The position numbers and the translations under genes were made by a program. Below the pieces are notes generated by a model. The model saw only the letters and a program-made list of their open reading frames with translations. It was not told the DNA's origin and searched no databases. From positions 1,612,001 through 1,676,000 of the forward strand of contig CBDDEH010000004.1 in assembly GCA_965226865.1 (NCBI GenBank): a stretch of DNA of 64,000 bases, given 5' to 3'. How positions within the stretch are numbered: the first letter of the stretch is position 1; the number at the start of each line of letters is the position of its first letter. Of the stretch, positions 51,805 to 61,100 are shown piece after piece. The DNA comes from CBDDEH01 sp965226865. GTDB lineage: Bacteria > Chloroflexota > Dehalococcoidia > Lucifugimonadales > JAGWBF01.

Positions 51805-52053
51805 TTAGCAGGCGACCCGCTTGCGTATATCTTTTAGGATCTCCAGGTTCTGTTTATCCGGGCCCTTGTTGTCGAACCCGGGCACTTCCAGGAAGAAAGG
51901 CACACTCCGGAAGGCAGGGTGGGCCATTATGTTCTCGAATCCATCGATGCCAATGTATCCTTCACCGATATTCTGATGCCGGGGTATGCCGCCCCCAGAG
52001 GACATTTGGAGTCGTTGGCGTGAACTGCTGCCAGGTTGTCCAGCCCGATCCAC
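51805..52053 (-). CDS. nfo: Endonuclease IV, C-terminal part
   Basis: The residues from GGGIPRHQNIGEGYIG onward are the C-terminal zinc-site region of endonuclease IV (HxxIGEG with His and Glu ligands), then PFFLEVPGFDNKGPDKQNLE. The first 20 residues (MDRAGQPGSSSRQ...) are out of frame. It is joined to the fragment at 51927-52664 when the C run at 51992-51996 (five on the plus strand) is six long: HANDSKCPLGGGIPRHQN. Complete length would be about 285 residues, normal. Confidence 0.8.
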   Translation of the reverse strand: MDRAGQPGSSSRQRLQMSSGGGIPRHQNIGEGYIGIDGFENIMAHPAFRSVPFFLEVPGFDNKGPDKQNLEILKDIRKRVAC

Positions 52054-52664
52054 TCGTCGAACTCCTGCATCATCGCATTGAGCCCGTCTTCTGTCGTGAC
52101 GTCATACCCCGCCGCCAGACTGTGCTGAGTGTCCAAGCAGACCTTTAGCCTTGCACGATATTGGGGCTCTACTGCCTTCATGATTCGCCCCAGCTCTTCG
52201 AACTTGGCTCCGATATGCCTGCCCATTCCCGCCGTGTTTTCCAGGGTAAGATAAGGTCTTTCAGGCGATTTGGACACCACCTCCTCTATGCCGGCAACCG
52301 TTTGTTCTAGCATGGCGTCATAGCTGGCACCCTTGTGGCTGCCCGGGTGGAAAATAATGCCCGCGGCATCCACCTCTGAAGCCAGGGTCATGTATTTGAC
52401 CAGAGAATCGATCCCCCTCTTCAAGTGGGCCGGGTCTGGCGTCCCAAGATTGATCAGGTAGATGGCGTGGAAAAAGACCGGTTTGATGCCGGTCTCGGCT
52501 GATTTCTCTCGAAACTCGGCGGTCAGGGCCTCCGGAACCGGCTTGAATGCCCAACCTTGGGGAGGAGACGCGAAGATCTGTATCGCTTCACAGCCCAACT
52601 CGGCGCCTCTGTAGATGGCATTGGGCAAGCCGCCCGCTGTGGACATATGGGCACCTAATTCCAT
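51927..52664 (-). CDS. nfo: Endonuclease IV, N-terminal part (frameshifted)
   Basis: TIM-barrel apurinic/apyrimidinic endonuclease: LGAHMSTAGGLPNAIYRGAE, HAIYLINLGTPDPAHLKR, GIIFHPGSHKG, PYLTLENTAGMG, CLDTQHSLAAGYD and NLAAVHANDSKCPLG supply most zinc-binding His, Glu and Asp residues. It cuts DNA at abasic sites in base-excision repair. The frame fails after CPLG because one base is missing from the C run at 51992-51996; the rest is in the fragment at 51805. Start ATG 52664, 31 bases after secF. Confidence 0.85.
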   Translation of the reverse strand: MELGAHMSTAGGLPNAIYRGAELGCEAIQIFASPPQGWAFKPVPEALTAEFREKSAETGIKPVFFHAIYLINLGTPDPAHLKRGIDSLVKYMTLASEVDAAGIIFHPGSHKGASYDAMLEQTVAGIEEVVSKSPERPYLTLENTAGMGRHIGAKFEELGRIMKAVEPQYRARLKVCLDTQHSLAAGYDVTTEDGLNAMMQEFDEWIGLDNLAAVHANDSKCPLGAAYPGIRISVKDTLASMDSRT

Positions 52665-52695
52665 GGTGGCTCCTACCCTAGTGCGGTCTCGCGAA

Positions 52696-53649
52696 TCAGT
52701 TTCCGGCCGGAGCCAGCCTGAGGCGTCGGAGGAACTTCCGTATCTCGCCCAGTTCCCACATTACCAAGAATTGGCTCGCGATGAATATCGAGCTATAGGT
52801 ACCAATGACAACCCCTATGGACAGCACCAGCAAAAAGCCACGGATCGTGGCGCCACCGAATAGGAGTAACGCCAGCAGAACCATCAATGTGGTCAAGCTG
52901 GTGTTTAGAGATCTTCCCAGGGATTCCATGATGCTGGCGTTTACTACGCCGGGAAGGGGTCTGTCGACGTTGCGAGCGACGTTTTCTCGTATGCGGTCAA
53001 ACACGACGATGGTGTCGTTTACGCTGTAGCCCATCACGGTAAGCAGCCCCACTATGAACATGGAGTTGACCTCCATGTCGATAACCTTTCCCAGGATAGA
53101 GAATATTCCGATGATTATAATCGCGTCATGAACCAGAGCGAGAATGGTGGAGACGCCGTAGCGGAACGGATTCGGCACCCTCCGAAAGGCCCATGTGACG
53201 TAGGCCAGGATAGCGATCGAGGCTACGATCACGGCGATGATAGTGTCTCGGACCGTCTCCCGAGCGACTATGGCCGAAACCGAGTCGATTTCGCTGGATT
53301 CAACGGGCGCCACGTTCTCGCTCAATGCGTCCAGTATCTGGATCCGTTCTGAAGGGGTGATAACGGTGCCGTCGGCAGCCCTGACTTCCTCCTTAAGGAC
53401 TGTGGTGCGTATAAAGGCCGATTGACGCCCGGTCTTTTGAATCAAGGCCTCAGAGTGGTCTAAACGAGTCAACTCGTTCCGGATGTCCGATTCAGATACC
53501 GGCTCGGCAAAATTCACGGTAAGTACGGACCCGCTGCTAAACTCGATTCCCGCCCTGAGAGGCGGCGGTATTATAAGGGCGATTATAGCTATCAGGATAA
53601 CCACACCCGATATCAGAAAGTACCAACGCCTCCGTCCTACTACGTCCAC
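52696..53649 (-). CDS. secF: Protein translocase subunit SecF
   Basis: 317 residues. First helix (YFLISGVVILIAIIALII), the periplasmic P1 loop beginning RAGIEFSSGSVLTVNF, then five more helices with VHDAIIIIGIFSILG, VGLLTVMGYSVNDTIVVFDR (the SecF signature) and NTSLTTLMVLLALLLFGG. With SecD it uses proton motive force to help pull secreted proteins through SecYEG. Overlaps the end of secD by 10 bases, so the pair is co-translated. GTG/ATG choice: ATG 53649 (MDVVGRRR). Confidence 0.93.
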   Translation of the reverse strand: MDVVGRRRWYFLISGVVILIAIIALIIPPPLRAGIEFSSGSVLTVNFAEPVSESDIRNELTRLDHSEALIQKTGRQSAFIRTTVLKEEVRAADGTVITPSERIQILDALSENVAPVESSEIDSVSAIVARETVRDTIIAVIVASIAILAYVTWAFRRVPNPFRYGVSTILALVHDAIIIIGIFSILGKVIDMEVNSMFIVGLLTVMGYSVNDTIVVFDRIRENVARNVDRPLPGVVNASIMESLGRSLNTSLTTLMVLLALLLFGGATIRGFLLVLSIGVVIGTYSSIFIASQFLVMWELGEIRKFLRRLRLAPAGN

Positions 53650-55910
53650 TGCTGTTTACCTCCCCCGGCAACGTCAACCGATCGCTTTCTAGGTTCAGGA
53701 GTAAAGAGTTGGATCTTCCTCCCAAAGGGCGTGAAGGTCAGGAGCTGGAGCAGGTTACGGCTCACGGTCAGGGCGGTGAACATGCTAACCGAAACGCCTA
53801 TCAACAGAGTAATCGCAAAGCCGGTTACCACAGGGGTCCCGAGCCTATCGCCAAACCACCAGAGGATGACGCAGGTGAGCATAGTTGTGACATTACCGTC
53901 GCGGATGGCGTTCCACGCCCTTCGGAACCCAACTTCTATCGATGACGATAGTGACCGACCGGACCTCAGCTCCTCCTTCATCCTCTCGAATATGAGGACG
54001 TTGGCATCCACGGCTATGCCGATGGCGAGCACCAGACCGGCTATGCCGGAAAGGGTTAGGGTTATGGGAACCAGCTTGAAGATCGCCAGAACGATGACAG
54101 AGTAGATCAACAGCGCTATCCCCGCCACCATGCCTGCCATGCGGTAATAAATCACCATGAACAGCAACACCAGACCCAGGCCGACCAGACCCGCGATTAG
54201 GCTCTTCCGGAGAGAATCCTTACCCAACAGGGCGTCCACGGTGCTCTCCCTTATCAGCTCCAGGGGAACGGGCAGGCGGCCGGATTCTAGCTGTATCGCC
54301 AGCTCACTGGCGGACTGCCTAGTGAACCCGCCTGTGATGACGCCACGACCATCGCGAATGGGGCTTTGGACCGTGGGCGCCGAAATCAAGTCGTCATCAA
54401 GAAATATGGCTATTCTGCCTAGTGGTCCCAGTTCGAACAGCCGCTCGGTCAAATCCCGGAATATTCCCGAGCCCCTGCTGTTAAACTCAACGTTTACGAT
54501 GGGCTCGTTGGTGGTCGCGTCGCGTCCCGCAAAGGCCCTTGCCATGTCTTCACCGGTAAGCTCGACGTCCTTATCTATGAACTGTCCCGCTCCTCCACGG
54601 TCGATCTGCTCACACGCCAGTGGATTCGCGTTCAGTTCCTCGATGGTCACGAGACATTCTCGTTCCTTGAAGACAAGCTGTGCCGTATCGCCGATAAGCC
54701 TCTTGGCTCTTTCGATTCCACCTGTGGCGTCGAAGACAACTACCGTTCCGACGCTCTCATCTAAAGCCTGACGTATTTCCTCCTGCTCCTGGGTGGTAAC
54801 AGCTTCCTCAGTGTTGATATCGAAGGTAATTGGGTCCAAGCTGTTCACGGTAAATTGGCCGACGATCAGGTCTGCCAGAGAGGATCTGATCGATTGCTCA
54901 GTCGGCGGTAGCCGGAAGTTCAACAGGATCTCATTCTGGGAATCGCCTGTTACAAAGAAATCGACCGCTCCCAGGCCGTCCAATGAAGTTTGAAGGGTCG
55001 CTAAGTCTCCGGTTTCGAGGGGGCCTTCTGTACGAATGGTAAAGCTATTGATGGATGTCTGTTCGACGGTATCTCCTGTATTTCCGGTAATCGCTTGTAC
55101 TAACGCCGTTACGTCGTTGAGGAAGAGGGGCCTTTGGAAGGTGACCGCTATGCTCGACCCGCCCACTCCCGGCAGTTGCACCACCACACGGTCGTCGCCC
55201 AGCTTCTGGATGATGGGTTCCGATGTACCCAGAGCATTGACTCGCCTCTGGATTGTGTCTACGACGCCGTCCATCTGATCGCTGGTAGGTTCTTTAAGGT
55301 CGGCAAAGAAGGACTCCAGGGGACCGAAATTCTGAGTTAGTGCGTCCTCAAGCTCATTCCGAGACGTGTTGTCCAGGGACAGGTTCCGAATAGTCAACCG
55401 GGTTTGCCCAGGGTTATTTATGATGGCGCCTGCAAAGCCTTGCTGCTCCAGTATGAGCTTGAGGTTGGCTTCGCCCGGGTCCTGACTGAAAGTGACACCT
55501 AGCGCTTCCACGCCGACGACAAAGCTGTCGATCGAGCCAAGATTCCGTTCCAACTCCAACCTAAGTGTTTCTCGGGTATCGTCGTCCAGTTCCAATCCTT
55601 CGATTGTGTAGAGCTTGGGGAATAATGCGGCGACGTGCTCCAGTCCAACAAGCACCGATTGGAGTTCAGACTCATCGACCGGCTCTTGGAACGATACCGT
55701 TACCTCGTCGGGCAAATTCGCCCTGTACACCAGATGGCTGCCACCCTGGAGGTCCAGACCCAAGGTAAGCCCGAGGGGGCCATCGCCCTCTGTATCGATG
55801 TCTACCCCAGCCACCGAGATGTGAATTTCCTTAAAGCTCAGGGTCACGACCGACAGCAGCACTAACACCGTGATAAGGGCGAAGATTCTTATGCCGCGTC
55901 TTCGCAACAT
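53640..55910 (-). CDS. secD: Protein translocase subunit SecD
   Basis: 756 residues, longer than the usual 450-620. N-terminal helix (IFALITVLVLLSVVTLSF), TLGLDLQGGSHLVYR (SecD signature), a large periplasmic domain that contains repeated SecD-P1-like segments (about 60-460) with several insertions, RRVNALGTSEPIIQKLGDDR, and the C-terminal RND-like membrane domain: GLGLVLLFMVIYYRMAG, IGIAVDANVLIFERMKEEL and TMLTCVILWWFGD. It drives late translocation and release of exported proteins. The extended periplasmic region is unusual. 6 bases after cca. Confidence 0.9.
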   Translation of the reverse strand: MLRRRGIRIFALITVLVLLSVVTLSFKEIHISVAGVDIDTEGDGPLGLTLGLDLQGGSHLVYRANLPDEVTVSFQEPVDESELQSVLVGLEHVAALFPKLYTIEGLELDDDTRETLRLELERNLGSIDSFVVGVEALGVTFSQDPGEANLKLILEQQGFAGAIINNPGQTRLTIRNLSLDNTSRNELEDALTQNFGPLESFFADLKEPTSDQMDGVVDTIQRRVNALGTSEPIIQKLGDDRVVVQLPGVGGSSIAVTFQRPLFLNDVTALVQAITGNTGDTVEQTSINSFTIRTEGPLETGDLATLQTSLDGLGAVDFFVTGDSQNEILLNFRLPPTEQSIRSSLADLIVGQFTVNSLDPITFDINTEEAVTTQEQEEIRQALDESVGTVVVFDATGGIERAKRLIGDTAQLVFKERECLVTIEELNANPLACEQIDRGGAGQFIDKDVELTGEDMARAFAGRDATTNEPIVNVEFNSRGSGIFRDLTERLFELGPLGRIAIFLDDDLISAPTVQSPIRDGRGVITGGFTRQSASELAIQLESGRLPVPLELIRESTVDALLGKDSLRKSLIAGLVGLGLVLLFMVIYYRMAGMVAGIALLIYSVIVLAIFKLVPITLTLSGIAGLVLAIGIAVDANVLIFERMKEELRSGRSLSSSIEVGFRRAWNAIRDGNVTTMLTCVILWWFGDRLGTPVVTGFAITLLIGVSVSMFTALTVSRNLLQLLTFTPFGRKIQLFTPEPRKRSVDVAGGGKQQWT

Positions 55911-55916
55911 CCTTTT

Positions 55917-57302
55917 CTAGCCCTCTGTGCCCACGATTTTGCTACGCACCATGTCGAGAGCCTCTCCTCTGGTGGCGATTTCGCCTGCCGACTCGGCTTC
56001 TCTGACTTCCTCCAGCAAGCGTCCAATGGTCGGTCCAGGGGCCAGACCGAATTCCGTGATCAGGTCGTCGCCGTCGAGAAGCTTCGGCATCTTTTCAAGA
56101 CCTATATCGTTTTTCCCCAGGTTCAGCACGTGGCCGACCATTTCCGTATGGCGCCGCCACCCTTCCTGGTCCAGGTCGGGTCCCCTGGCCGCTAGGTGGT
56201 CAGCCAGGCTTAAGTAAAGGGTGTCAATTGCCACGTCACCAACGTCTCTGAAGAATCGATAGACGGCCCTAGGCGTCGGGTCCTCACCTCCCTGGCTCAT
56301 TTGGGTGGGGCGAAGGTGATTTTCCACAAGCCCGTAAATACTGTCCACCCCACGGTTGCCGACACGCAGCCGCTGGAGTATTTCCTTCGACATTTTGGCT
56401 CCCAGGGTTTGATGCCCAAAGAACCTGGTCCTGCCATCGTCAGCTACAATCTTGGTCTGGGGTTTGGCTATGTCGTGCAGAAGAGCACCCAACTTAAGAA
56501 ACGTGAGTCTATTGTGGCCGTCGCTGATCTCCTGATGAAACCGGTCGCTTATATTGTTCTCCAAAGGTACTGCGCTGGAAACGGAGTCTCCGTTTTTCCT
56601 AGCGGTTACTCTCTCCACCGCCTCCACCGCATTGATGGAGTGCCCAAACACATCCCAATAATGCTCTCTAGGTTGGTCGACTCCCTTGGTTAGTTCAAGC
56701 TCCGGCATTATACGGCATAGGAGGCCCAACTCGTCTAGCGTTTGTAGGTGCGTTTTGGCCCCTTCTAGGGCCAGGATAGCTAAGAATTCGTCCCTGATCC
56801 TTTCTCCAGCGACGTTGGTCACCAGGTGTGCCTGTTGGGAGATTTGCCCAGCCGTGTCCGGCTCGATGGAAAAGCCTAGGGACGCCGATAGACGGACTGC
56901 TCTGAGGAGACGCAGAGGGTCATCTTCGAAAACCTTTGGCGTTACGGCTCGGATGATGCCCTTTCGCAGGTCTTCTGTTCCACCGAACGGGTCCAGGATT
57001 CGCTGTTCCCATCCGCCGTTTCCCCACTCCCCTATTGGCAGCGCCATGGCGTCGATGGTGAAGTCCCGGCTTGCAATGTCATCCTGTATAGAACCATGAA
57101 GGGTCGATAAATCTATCGTCCAACCGCGAGTTCCTACCGGCACTATTATTCTCGCGATCTGGTGGGTGTGACCAAGGATGATGCAGGTGCCGCCAAGCTC
57201 TCCGGCAAGCTCATTGGCTATCGGAATGGGGTCGCCGGAGACAGCGACGTCTATGTCTTTGGAGGGGGCGCCGCGAAGGGAATCCCGGATATAACCACCC
57301 AC
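55917..57302 (-). CDS. cca: CCA-adding enzyme / tRNA nucleotidyltransferase
   Basis: 461 residues from GTG 57302. VGGYIRDSLRG, then KDIDVAVSGDP (the DxD catalytic pair), RDFTIDAMALP, DPFGGTEDLRKGIIRAV and EDDPLRLLRAVRLSASLGF are the poly(A) polymerase/CCA-enzyme core; an HD domain follows (LKLGALLHDIAKP). It adds or repairs the 3' CCA end of tRNAs, perhaps with phosphatase activity of the HD part. The family normally has 15-20 residues before VGGYIRD: text FLISRRTEAYL is in frame upstream but without ATG, GTG or TTG, so the true start is unclear. Confidence 0.87.
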   Translation of the reverse strand: MGGYIRDSLRGAPSKDIDVAVSGDPIPIANELAGELGGTCIILGHTHQIARIIVPVGTRGWTIDLSTLHGSIQDDIASRDFTIDAMALPIGEWGNGGWEQRILDPFGGTEDLRKGIIRAVTPKVFEDDPLRLLRAVRLSASLGFSIEPDTAGQISQQAHLVTNVAGERIRDEFLAILALEGAKTHLQTLDELGLLCRIMPELELTKGVDQPREHYWDVFGHSINAVEAVERVTARKNGDSVSSAVPLENNISDRFHQEISDGHNRLTFLKLGALLHDIAKPQTKIVADDGRTRFFGHQTLGAKMSKEILQRLRVGNRGVDSIYGLVENHLRPTQMSQGGEDPTPRAVYRFFRDVGDVAIDTLYLSLADHLAARGPDLDQEGWRRHTEMVGHVLNLGKNDIGLEKMPKLLDGDDLITEFGLAPGPTIGRLLEEVREAESAGEIATRGEALDMVRSKIVGTEG

Positions 57303-57427
57303 TAAATAGGCTTCCGTGCGGCGGCTAATCAGGAAGGATTTTAGTTTGCTAATAATGGCGTGGTCTCGGAGTAAAGGTTTGCGGCACCTGGCACTTTGAG
57401 GTGTCTAGACGCCGTTTAGTCTAAGTT

Positions 57428-57934
57428 TTAACCGGTATACCCTACTTCAACAGGGTCCTGTTCTGTCTCGGTTTCGGGCTCGATTTTGACCAAGCTGTCT
57501 TTGTCCACCAGCCGGTCTATGTACAACACGCCGTTGAGGTGGTCTATCTCGTGTTCGAGAGCCTGCGCCAGGAGCTCGTCAGCCTTGACTTTGATCGCCT
57601 TACCCTTGCGGTCCAAGGCTTTGACTCGGACCTTCTCAGAGCGTCTGACAATTCCACGGTATCCGGGTATGCTGAGGCAACCTTCCTCCACCTCTCGCTC
57701 CCCCTCTTGTTTGACGAGCTCTGGGTTTATCAATATTTTAGGCTCTTCCTCCTCCGGCAGTTGGATGATGATGACCCTTTGGAGGACCCCTACCTGATTG
57801 GCTGCAAGACCTACACCCTGGGCTTCTCGCATGGTCTCGATCATGTCGTCAATCAGCCTCCGTATGCTGCTGCTGTTGACGTCGCTTACACGCTTGGCCT
57901 TCTCTCGTAGCATCTCATCAGGAACGATGCGCAT
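57428..57934 (-). CDS. def: Peptide deformylase
   Basis: About 168 residues from ATG 57934 (MRIVPDEMLREKAKRV); GTG 57949 is an alternative. Three zinc/iron motifs are intact: GVGLAANQVG, EGCLSIPGY with the Cys ligand, and LEHEIDHLNGVLYIDRL (HExxH). It removes the N-formyl group from nascent proteins. A variable C-terminal tail (EPETETEQDPVEVGYTG) follows. It lies upstream of cca on the minus strand with a gap of about 125 bases, back-to-back with lhr. Confidence 0.95.
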   Translation of the reverse strand: MRIVPDEMLREKAKRVSDVNSSSIRRLIDDMIETMREAQGVGLAANQVGVLQRVIIIQLPEEEEPKILINPELVKQEGEREVEEGCLSIPGYRGIVRRSEKVRVKALDRKGKAIKVKADELLAQALEHEIDHLNGVLYIDRLVDKDSLVKIEPETETEQDPVEVGYTG

Positions 57935-58126
57935 CGGAAGAACGGACACTATCCTAACCTCCTGGGGCCAGACCCTAGCTATAACGTCTCGATTATAGCC
58001 AACCCTGCCATGCAGTGTAAAGGCGAGGCCTTTTCACCCCTTCGTCCTTGGGTGACGTCGCATTCTTGTCCCCGGCTTTCCGCCCAGATATACTGGAGAC
58101 ACCTCTTTATAGGCGGACTGACTGCC

Positions 58127-61100
58127 GTGTCACTCAACAACAAAGACCCGTTATCCAGCTTCCATCCCGCCATCGTCAGATGGTTCAACTCCAAATTCCA
58201 GGCGCCATCAAGTCCCCAAGTACGCGGCTGGCCGGTCATTCAGTCGGGCCGGGACACGCTGATCGCCGCTCCCACAGGCTCCGGTAAGACCCTGGCCGCC
58301 TTCCTGTCCTGCCTCGACTCATTGCTAAGGCAGGGCCTGGACGGGGACCTGACCGACGAGACCCAGGTGGTCTACGTCTCCCCCCTCAAGGCGCTGAGCA
58401 ACGACGTCCAGAAGAACCTGGCCCAACCCCTGGAGGAGATAGGCCGGATACTGGAAGAGATGGGACATGAGCCACCTGAGATCAGGGTGCTGGTCAGGAC
58501 CGGAGACACGACGGCCTCCCAGAGACAGGCCATGGTCCGAAGGCCACCCCACATCCTGGTGACAACACCAGAGTCCCTGTACATCTTGCTGACGTCCCAG
58601 AAGGCCAGGTCCATGCTGAAGTCGGCCAGGACCGTTATCGTGGACGAGGTACACGCCGTAGCCGGAAACAAGCGGGGGGCGCACCTGGCACTGACCCTTG
58701 AGAGGCTGGAGGCCCTGGCGGACCAGCGGCCGGTGCGCATCGGCCTGTCGGCTACTCAGAAGCCGGTCGAGGGCATAGCCAGGTTCCTGGTGGGCGCCCG
58801 GGATAGCGCTACGGAAGTCCAACCCCCATGCGAGATCATCGACGAAGGCTACCGCCGTCACATGGATCTGGCGGTGGAGATTTCCGGCACGCCTCTGTTG
58901 GCGGTGATGTCCAACGAGACTTGGGAGGAGATCTACGACCGGCTGGCGGAGCTGATCAACCAGGAGCGCACAACCCTCGTGTTCGTGAATACCCGGAGAC
59001 TGGCCGAGAGGATGACCTTCAATCTGGCCAAACGCCTGGGAGAGGGTAACATCACATCCCACCACGGCAGCCTTTCGAAAGAGCAACGTCTGAATGCCGA
59101 GCAGCGTTTGAAGGCGGGCGAGCTGAAGGCGCTTGTGGCAACGGCTTCATTGGAGCTGGGCATAGACATAGGCACCGTGGACCTGGTCTGCCAGATCGGC
59201 ACCACCCATGCCATCTCCACCTTTCTGCAAAGGGCAGGCCGCTCCGGCCACACGCTGCAGGCCACGCCCAGGGCCCGCATCTTCCCCCTGACTAGGGACG
59301 ACCTGATGGAGTGCGCAGCCCTTTTGGCCCAGGTGCGGCAAGGACAGTTGGACAGGCTGTACGTCCAGGGCAGGGCTTTTGATATCCTTGCCCAGCAGAT
59401 CGTGGCCGCCGTATCGGTGGAGGAGTGGGACGAAGACGAGCTGTTTCGAGTCTTCCGACAAGCCTATCCCTATCGGGACCTGACCAAAGAAGAATTCGAT
59501 ACCGTCACCCGGATACTGGCAGAGGGCTTCTCCACTCGCCGGGGCCGTGGCGGGGCTTACATTCACTACGATGGAGTGGGAAAGCGTCTCCGAGATAGAC
59601 GGGGCGCCCGTTTGGCCGCGGTCACGTCGGGCGGCGCCATACCGGAAACCGCCGACTACCAGGTGATCCTGGAGCCACAGAACGCCCTGGTGGGTACCCT
59701 GAACGAGGACTTCGCCATAGAGAGCATGCCGGGCGATATATTCCAGCTAGGCATCTCCTCCTGGAAAATACTGCGAGTGGAGCCGGGGAAGGTGCGGGTG
59801 GAGGACGCCCACGGCCTTCCCCCCACGATCCCCTTCTGGCTGGGCGAAGCACCGGCTCGAACCGCAGAGCTATCGTCGGCGGTGTCGTGGCTCAGAGAGC
59901 AGATCGCGGACCGCCTGGCCGACAACGGGGAAGCCATGCGGTGGGTGATGGAGCAGACGGGCCTGGAGCTGCCGGCGGCCGAGCAGTTGGTGGAGTACGT
60001 GGCGGCGTGCAGCATTGCTCTCGGCACCGTGCCCACCCAGAAGACCATCGTTGCCGAGCGATTCTTCGACGACACGGGCGGTATGCAACTGGTTATCCAC
60101 TCGCCCTTCGGTAGCAGGATCAACCGGGCCTGGGGTCTGGCGCTGCGCAAACGGTTTTGCAGAACATTTAACTTCGAGCCTCAAGCCGCCGCCAACGAGA
60201 ACGCCATCTTGATATCACTGGGGCCGCAGCACAGCTTTCCGCTGGAGGAGGTCTTCTCATACCTGCATCCGGCAACTGCCAAGGACGTGCTGGTGCAGGC
60301 CTTGCTGGCGGCGCCTGTGTTTCAGACCCGATGGCGGTGGAACACCACCAGGGCCCTGGCCATATTGAGGATGCAGGGTGGCAAGAAAGTCCCGATGCCA
60401 TTGCAACGGATGAAGGCAGACGACCTGCTGGCCGCTGTGTTCCCGGCCCAGATGGCCTGCCAGGAGAACATCGTCGGGGACATAGAGATCCCGGACCATC
60501 CATTGGTAGAGGAAACGGTCAAGGATTGCCTGGAGGAGGCAATGGATGCGGACGGCTTCCTACTGCTTTTGGAGGATATAGTCGGCAAGAAGCTGGAGTT
60601 GGTGGCCAGGGACACGGTCGAGCCGTCGCCCTTCGCCCACGAGATATTGTCCGCCAAACCCTATGCTTTCTTGGACGACGCGCCTCTGGAGGAGCGCAGG
60701 GCCCAGGCGGTCTACATGCCCCGCTCCATAGACGTCGAATCCGCGGAGAACCTGGGCAGGCTGGAACCGGAGGCGATACAGCGCGTAAAGGAGCAGGCCT
60801 GGCCCGAGGCCCAGGACACGGACGAGCTGCACGACACCTTGCTTCTGATGAGCTACCTCTGCGAAGACGAGGGGGCGCCCTGGCGAGAGCTCTTCGAGGA
60901 GCTTCTGACCGCCAAACGGGCGACGGTGCTCAGAGCCTCCGAAAGCCTCCACCTGTGGGTCGCATCCGAACGGTTGCCCATGCTGAAGGCAGTGCTGCCC
61001 GACGCCAGCATCAAACCCGAAGTCCGGGTCCCAGACCGGGAGATGTCAGTCCAGTGGACTTATGAAGACGCCCTTCGGGAGCTGATCAGGGGGCGTCTCG

